The translations under genes and the position numbers were made by a program. This document shows positions 58,001-64,000 of a DNA stretch of 64,000 bases, one piece after another. Source of the DNA: Acytostelium subglobosum LB1 (taxonomy: Eukaryota; Evosea; Eumycetozoa; Acytosteliales; Acytosteliaceae); NCBI RefSeq assembly GCF_000787575.1, contig NW_012236530.1, positions 936,734-1,000,733 on the forward strand, in the 5' to 3' direction. The stretch's first letter is position 1; every line of letters starts with the position of its first letter. Below the pieces are notes generated by a model. The model saw only the letters and a list, made by a program, of their open reading frames with translations, made no database searches and was not told the DNA's origin.

Positions 58001-59757
58001 GTAGAGTCCCAACATTGACTTCTTTGGCGCGGCATTGTTGTCGAGTGGTGCGAGATAGTAGTCAAAGTCCAGCAGACGGAAGCCCATCTTGTTGAGCGTG
58101 ATATGATGCTGGCACACATCGATGATCTCCTGGCTGATGGTTGTGCTTGGCATCTTGATGTGCATGAAGATGGCGTTGCAGCCGGCCAGGTTGCCACGCT
58201 CTCTAGCGTTGGCGTCCAATATGTCTACTGATGACTCGACAAGCAGCTGGTCGAGGCCCTCCACTCTGTTCTTTTTCTGGAGAATCAGATGTGTGAGCAC
58301 AGCGCAGTTGAGCTCGGCATGGTACTCAAACACGCACAGACCATCTATGATGGGATGGGTGGGCATCGACTTGGTCTCTGGTGGCCAGCGAACGGCAATG
58401 AGTACGTGTACGTCTGGCAAGAAGTCCGAGTCATTGCCCTCGGGCGACATTGCCAGGAGTACATTCCTCAGCGAGGAGATCTCGCTGTGCTTGACGCTAG
58501 GTACCATGAGCTCACGATAACATCGCTCCAGAAGCTCCTCATCGTAGTCTTCCCACAGGTCGACCAGTGTCCAAGGGTTGCCCGCACCCCAGGGCAACTC
58601 TAACAGCGGGATCTTCTCACGCAGCTCCACCTGCTCCAATACTCGCCCGTACTCTGGATCTTCGTCTGGTTTCATCTCGAGCTTCTCAGTGAGGAACGAT
58701 GTCTCCCACAGGTCGTATATAAAGTTCTTGAGCAGGACGCTGGGGAGGTAGTACTTGTCGCCGTCCAGCGTGGGTATCGAAGGGATGTGTGCGCTGAGGT
58801 ACACTGTGAGCAACAGGTTGTTGGCCTTGCCCAATCGTTTGAGTGGCAGCTTGGTGTAGTCAAAGTCCACCATTCTAAAGCCAATGTTATAGAGGATCGA
58901 GTGTTGCAGACGAGGGTCCACCTGGTCTGGCTGATTGGCAGAGCTCAATGCAGACTTTGTCTCAAAGAAGATTGCATTGCATCCTGCCAAATGGCCATGT
59001 GAATGAGCATTCTTATCCAATATCTCAATTGCCTTCTTTACCATCATTCTATCCATTCCCTGATTTGATTGAATGATTGAGTGAGTGAGTGAGTATGAGT
59101 GAGTGGAATAGTTCCATTGATTGATTGAGTGAGTGGATCATGGGATCATGATATTTACCATATTCCTATACTTCTTGTGGATGATCATATGAAGGAATAG
59201 ACCACAATTGATGTTTGAGTAGTACTCAAAGAGTACCGCAGCACTGATTTGTGATGAGGTGTAGGGTATGGATGTTGGTCGACTACTCTTTAGGTTGTGC
59301 GATGATGCGCCCGAGGAGGAGGAGGTTGGAGACGATGACAGTCCCTGATCTTTAAGGTTCTGTGCAATGTCGGACATTGGAGAATCGGGCGGAGACATGC
59401 CAACGAAATCCGATGATTTGAATGCGAGCAAGATGTGCAAGTCTGGAATATCTGGATTGTCGTGTGCCTCTTCGGACAAGGCTTTGGTCCATTCGTCCAA
59501 TGGCTGTATATCTGAGCTGTGGAACGAACTAATGACCAACTCTTTCCAGAACTTCTCCATCAATGACATCTCATAATGCTCCCATAAATCGACAAAAGCA
59601 TATTCATTGACATCCTGTTCTGTATATATGTCATCACTATTTGGTTGATTGATTGATTGATTGATTGAATGAGGGATGGTTAGTTTATTGAATTGACTTA
59701 TGTTGGATAATGTACATACTGTGCTGCAGCTGGAGTGGAGGATGATGATGAGGACAT
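55014..59757 (-). CDS. Giant protein of five tandem GNAT-like acetyltransferase repeats
   Basis: Five exons (59757-59720, 59636-59159, 59059-57685, 57613-55217, 55129-55014) give 1,467 residues in frame. Five similar units of about 280 residues are seen. Each starts with LHVLLALRWP-like strands, has FEYYP, then a GNAT motif A with the acetyl-CoA loop (RGQGLAGILVERSVELLDRHA-type; variants KGKGLDRILVE, SGKGIGTDLVL, and two weaker ones), the conserved AGCNAIFLE, a GFRLxxFEY turn and an LTVYLTPHIP strand, and ends LPWGxGxPWTLVDLWEDYDEELL. The last unit is followed by an unstructured tail. GNATs transfer acetyl groups to amines; the substrate is unknown. The first unit is shorter and carries a Ser-rich insert. 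Confidence 0.75.
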
Positions 59758-60327
59758 CTTTGTTTATATATTATATTATATATTCGGTCAGAATTGATAT
59801 TTAATGTTTAAATTGTTGTTGATTACATGTAATGATCGATTGATTGTTTGATTGTTTGTTTGTTTATTGTGATTGTTTGTTGTTTTAGTTTAGTTTGATT
59901 GATTAGTTTGATTGATTGATTGATTATATGTTTAGTTTGAATGATCGAAGTATTGATTGAATGATTAAATGTACATGTAACAAGTTTAACTTGACTTGAT
60001 TGTGGTGTTGCTGTTGTTGGTGTTATTATGATTGGTGGTGATATTACTCAATTGATGATGATGATTAAATTACACAAGAGAGATGGGTCATCTTGGGAGA
60101 TTGATCCAAGAGTGGTAAGAGAGTATGAGAGTGGGGGGGTGTAGAGGTGTTGAAATGGAATCCAAACAAAGTAATTGTTTATGATGATTGATGTTCATGC
60201 TCGCTCGAGAGTTACATTGTTCATATGCTTCGATAGTTTATAATAATACTATCTTTTAGATATCAAGCAATCTTAAGTCTAAGAAGTCAAGTCAAGAACT
60301 AATCGATGTATAGAATATAATAAGAAA
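59758..60327. other. Divergent promoter region between GNAT-repeat gene and CDK11
   Basis: AT-rich with many GATT and GTTT repeats (59830-59960), no open coding frame. It should hold both promoters; the CDK11 ATG at 60328 follows an AATATAATAAG context. Confidence 0.5.
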
Positions 60328-61537
60328 ATGGACAACAATAACAACAACAACAACAATAATAATGGTGATGCAATGATAATAGGTGATGGTCAATCACGTC
60401 AACAACAACAACAACCACCAATGAAGAGAGTATTCACTCCATTCCAACCATGTCGATCAGCAGACTGCTACAAGAAACTTCAAACAATCAATGAAGGTGC
60501 ATTCGGTGTTGTCTGTATGTATCATTGAACGAATGATTGATCGAATGATTGAATGATTGAATGAATGAATGAATGATACTTACTTCATAGTCTATAGATA
60601 AAGCATATGATAAGGAGACAGGTGAGATAGTTGCATTAAAGAAGATAAAGATGGAGCGTGAGAAGGAGGGATTCCCTCTGACATCAGTGCGTGAGATAAA
60701 GGTGTTGATGGAGCTGAAACACCCATACTTGGTGGATGTAAAGGAGATGGTGTTTAGCGATAAGAGTGTGTTCATGGTGATGGAGTACATTGATCACGAC
60801 CTCAGAGGACTGATGGAGGCCATCAAGAAGCCACTGATGCAATCAGAGATCAAGACATTGATACATCAACTCTTGTCAGGTGTCAAGTTCCTGCATCAGA
60901 ACTGGGTCATTCACAGAGATCTCAAGACAGCCAACCTGCTCTACACCAATAGTGGCGAACTAAAGATTGCGGATTTGGGTCTGGCGCGTGAGTATGGCTC
61001 GCCACTCAAGCCATTCTCAGAGGGCGTCGTCACACTATGGTATCGAGCACCAGAGCTACTGTTGGGCACTGCGATCTACTCCACACCAATCGACATATGG
61101 TCCGTTGGCTGCATATTTGCCGAGATCATCTCACGTGAGGTGTTACTTCCAGGCAGTTCAGAGATTGATCAATTGGACAAGATCTTCAAGATGTTGGGCA
61201 CACCCAATGAGACCATCTGGCCAGGCTTCTCCAAGCTTCCCTTGGTCAAGAACCTTAACCTTATTCCACAACCGTATGTACAACTCACTCTTGATTGATT
61301 GCACGACAGCACTGACAATGACATCCTCCCCAACTTCAAAGATACAATAACCTTCGCAGCAAGTTCCCTCACATCACTGATCTAACTTATGACTTGTTGG
61401 AAAGACTACTGACATTGGATCCAGAGAGGAGGATCACTGCCTCTGAAGCACTGGAACATCCTTACTTCACGGAGAATCCACCTCCCAGGGATCCAGTTCT
61501 AATGCCACACTTCCCTACGACACACAAGGCTTCATAG
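60328..61537 (+). CDS. cdk11: Cyclin-dependent kinase 11 (PITSLRE) homologue
   Basis: Three exons (60328-60514, 60598-61273, 61342-61537) give 352 residues. A short Asn/Gln N-terminus leads to the kinase domain: Gly loop INEGAFGVV, catalytic Lys in [21 protein letters not shown] (written in parts: VALKKIKM then the PLTSVRE helix, this family's version of PITSLRE), catalytic loop [19 protein letters not shown], and APE motif [10 protein letters not shown]. The [11 protein letters not shown] insert and [14 protein letters not shown] ending are full. CDK11 with cyclin L acts in transcription and pre-mRNA splicing. The long RE-rich N-terminus of animal CDK11 is missing, which is usual in protists. 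All kinase residues needed for activity are visible. Confidence 0.9.
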
Positions 61538-62836
61538 TAGTCAAGCTTAGACAGACATGTCTGTCTTATCCTTCATATCCTGACGTCAGTCAGTCAGTCC
61601 CATGCTGTCGATCAGTCATGTGATTAGTTCACTCACACACACACACACACATACCACTCAATCACACTAGTTCCAGTGATCATTCGAATGTGATCGAGTG
61701 TGTTGTAGAGTGTGTGAGAGTGAGGGTGTTGGCAACAACGTCACTACCACCCATAACATCAACAACGCGCGCGACACGACACGAGCCCAATGCATTATGT
61801 ATTCTTCGCTTCCTCCTCGACAAGTGATCAGATAGATGTTGATGGTTGTTGATGAGTGTCGGAATGGCGCGCACTTCCATTCCCGCCACCATCTATCTCT
61901 TGCCATTCATCCATTCATCCAGCCAACACATATCATCAACATGATTAAAATCATATGCCTGCTAAGATTGATTCTCTGTCTTGCATTTAGCGGGTGATCA
62001 TCATCATCGTCGTCCACCACCTACAACATGACCTTATGTTCTACTACTACTACTTACTACTACTACTAACAACCTTGTTTGATGGTGTTGGACCACTACT
62101 ACACTCAAAGTGCTAATCCAACAACTTGCCTGTCTTGTTTCGCCACCTTCCCTCCTCCCATCCCATCTCATTCATTCACTCACTATCACTATAACTCACA
62201 CCCAATCAATCATGTTGAATGACATTAACTCTAATTGATTAAAGAGATAGAAGTGTAGACTCAATTAATTATACATCCAACTCCATCACTCATCTCAACC
62301 CATCCATCCATTCATCAATCCATCCAATCCAAGTGATCACTTCATCATTCCAGACTTTGACCAGACCTCCTGATCAAATCATTCATTCATTCATTCAATC
62401 AAACAATCCAATCAATCAAACAAACAATCAATCAATCAATCATTATCACTACCGATATTTGGTTCCAGCCGCTACAGACAGTGTATTAGATTGAAGTGCA
62501 AAGAGGCGTAGTTGTACACATCTCATCAAATAGCTTGTTTTCACATAACACTGTCGTAGCTTCTGGTAATTTTTGGCATCTTGCCTTGGCAGACCCATCA
62601 AGTGACGACCGAGATTTTTGGATAAGGCTTGGGCACTGCCACCTATCAATCTTCCAGGTTCTACCAACCGTTGGTCCGACAACCTTAACACACATATTAC
62701 ATCCAATTCATCAATATACCAGTCAGTCTACACTCAATCAATCAATCAATCATATTATTTATCATTATTTATTTATTCAAACACTCACTGGAACTATTCC
62801 AATCACTCAATCAAATAATCAAACAATCAGTCAAAG
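61538..62836. other. Long intergenic region with one structured island
   Basis: 1.3 kb with simple CA, CTA and CAAT repeats (61630-61650, 62040-62070, 62390-62440). Between about 62455 and 62690 the sequence changes to complex, non-repetitive DNA that folds into long hairpins (see the candidate RNA). No gene with family support is present, although an 85-codon frame is open there on the minus strand. Confidence 0.5.
62455..62690. ncRNA. Candidate structured RNA, strand not known
   Basis: A long hairpin joins CCAG-GCTAC-GACAGTG (62465-62468, 62471-62475, 62477-62483) to CACTGTC-GTAGC-CTGG (62549-62555, 62556-62560, 62563-62566), 16 pairs with one 2x2 loop and one bulge. GGTT/AACC (62657-62660, 62681-62684) encloses ACCAA/TTGGT (62663-62667, 62671-62675), and GGC/GCC lies at 62632-62640. 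The island stands out from the simple repeats around it. The same DNA reads as an 85-residue minus-strand frame with no family pattern. No DUSE-like box was found on either side. Confidence 0.35.
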
Positions 62837-64000
62837 ATGTCTGATTCAGTCGAACATCAGCAACAGGTGACTCCTACTTCAAAGAAGAAATTCCATATAT
62901 TCCATGGACACGCGAGTAGTTCACCAAACTTGAAGCAATATGTACCTCCAGGTAGTCCACCTGACGCAGCAGCAATGAATGGTCCCAGAACACTATCAAA
63001 CTCAATGGTTGGACTCTCAGATGGACGTGATCTCAACTCTTCATCACCATCACTCAGTTCATCATCCAATACTATATCACCACGTGATCGTGAACGTGAT
63101 CGTGATAGTGGACTATCAACTCCAACACCATCACCACGATTGCCTGGTATGAGTATTGGTGGCAATGGAGATCATCAGGATCTAGGTAGCAGTGGTGATG
63201 ACATTGCAGGTAATGCCGCACAACAAGATGTTGGTGGCAGCTCAAACAAACCAAAGAGACAATCCAAGTGGACATCGGCACTCAGACGTGTGAGGAAGAG
63301 TCACAAGCTCAAGAAAGAGATTCAAGAGATGCAACTCAAGAGTGGATTATCACAACAATATAACGCTGCCAACCCACTACCCTTCAACTACAGCCATGAC
63401 AAAGACTCTGATGTGAAAGGACCAGTGGCAGCTGTTGCCGCCATGTCTGGCACGAGGAAATCCAGGTTCATTGAGCCAATTGGAACAGTATGTATTGGAC
63501 ATCATGGATATGGGCATGGCGTGGACTCTAACATTGATCAATCATTAGTCCACAGATGACTACACTGACATTCCCAAGATTATCAAGCTATCCATTGAAT
63601 ATCTGTTTGAGAAGGGTATGTTTGGCCCGTGATGTTGACATTGGCGATGATCATTTTTGATATTAACTCATGATGGACATAGCTTTGAAGGTACCAGGAC
63701 TTTTCAGGGAGTCTCCCAATGCACTTGGACTCCAGAAGCTGCGACAACTGATTGACTCGGAGGAGGATGTCGACTTGTCCGATTACACAGAGCATCATAA
63801 TGTTGCTGGACTACTCAAACAGTACATCAGGGACAGACCAACAGCTCTATTCCCCTACGATCTACACAAACAGATCAATGATATATATGGTAATGATCAA
63901 TATTAATGTCCAAATCGGGAAAGATTGGAATCATTCCTAACCCCACTCCATCACATTCCCCGATATAGAAATGGAACCGAAGCAACCACAACAGGTAGTT
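62837..64000 (+). CDS. RhoGAP-domain protein, 3' end beyond the window
   Basis: Four exons so far (62837-63487, 63549-63615, 63683-63889, 63969-64000 and beyond), 319 codons in frame. The N-terminus is Ser/Pro-rich with a basic helix SKWTSALRRVRKSHKLKKEI. The RhoGAP domain begins at about residue 225: IPKIIKLSIEYLFEK, then the arginine-finger strand VPGLFRESPNALGLQKLRQL, then HHNVAGLLKQYIRDRP and LFPYDLHKQI. It speeds GTP hydrolysis on Rho/Rac-type GTPases that steer the amoeba's actin. The acceptor at 63547-63548 was chosen over a later AG because it alone keeps the frame. The catalytic Arg is present. The rest of the domain, and any further domains, lie outside. Confidence 0.85.

Noticed and set aside
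62449-62706. 85-codon minus-strand frame
   Set aside because: No recognisable domain or neighbour support; the same DNA forms long hairpins, so it is kept as an RNA candidate instead.

Overview
The window is nuclear DNA of a dictyostelid social amoeba. The signs are short GT-AG introns (about 45-190 bp), long Asn, Gln and Ser runs inside proteins, very AT-rich non-coding DNA around GC-richer exons, an F-box-like/FNIP-repeat gene, and orthologues such as midasin, ARS2, SMCR8, CDK11 and penta-EF-hand proteins. Coding GC is clearly above that of Dictyostelium discoideum, so another genus of the group is more likely; I cannot name the species. About 22 protein genes fill the 64 kb. No virus-like element, DNA transposon, rRNA, clear tRNA or CRISPR array was seen.

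Layout. 1-8 kb: a Pho80-like cyclin (+), ARS2/SERRATE (-) and the E2 enzyme Rad6 (-). 8-26 kb: one 18-kb gene for midasin (MDN1), with six AAA modules, a long linker, an acidic region and a C-terminal MIDAS domain; it is intact except for two unexplained frame changes. 26-30 kb: a WWE-repeat protein (-), a secreted glycoprotein (+) and a nurim-like membrane protein (+). 30-38.8 kb: SMCR8 (-), a TOPORS-like RING protein (+), a CCDC6-type coiled coil joined to a PH domain (+) and a Trm9-type tRNA methyltransferase (-). 38.8-43.5 kb: a lineage-type hypothetical gene (+), a coiled-coil gene with a frame break and a relic of an FNIP gene at its 3' end (-), and the intact FNIP gene (-). 44-53.5 kb: a GyrI-like protein, a secreted protein, a P3B (MgtA-type) P-type ATPase, a penta-EF-hand protein (-) and an AAAP amino-acid permease. 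53.7-64 kb: a small basic protein (-), a duplicated element that looks like a pair of structured non-coding RNA genes, a five-repeat GNAT-like protein (-), CDK11 (+) and the start of a RhoGAP protein (+), cut by the window end.

The genes are mostly unrelated housekeeping functions and are not an operon: ribosome assembly (MDN1), RNA processing (ARS2, Trm9, CDK11), ubiquitin (Rad6, RING), membrane trafficking and autophagy (SMCR8), signalling (RhoGAP, PEF) and transport. Several pairs are divergent with short shared promoters. The least explained part is non-coding: the twin element at 54.1-55.0 kb, with conserved hairpins, a compatible long-range helix and an upstream CCATAA box at the same spacing in both copies, and a second structured island at 62.46-62.69 kb.

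Exon limits were read by eye from GT-AG signals and reading-frame continuity; none was tested against transcripts.
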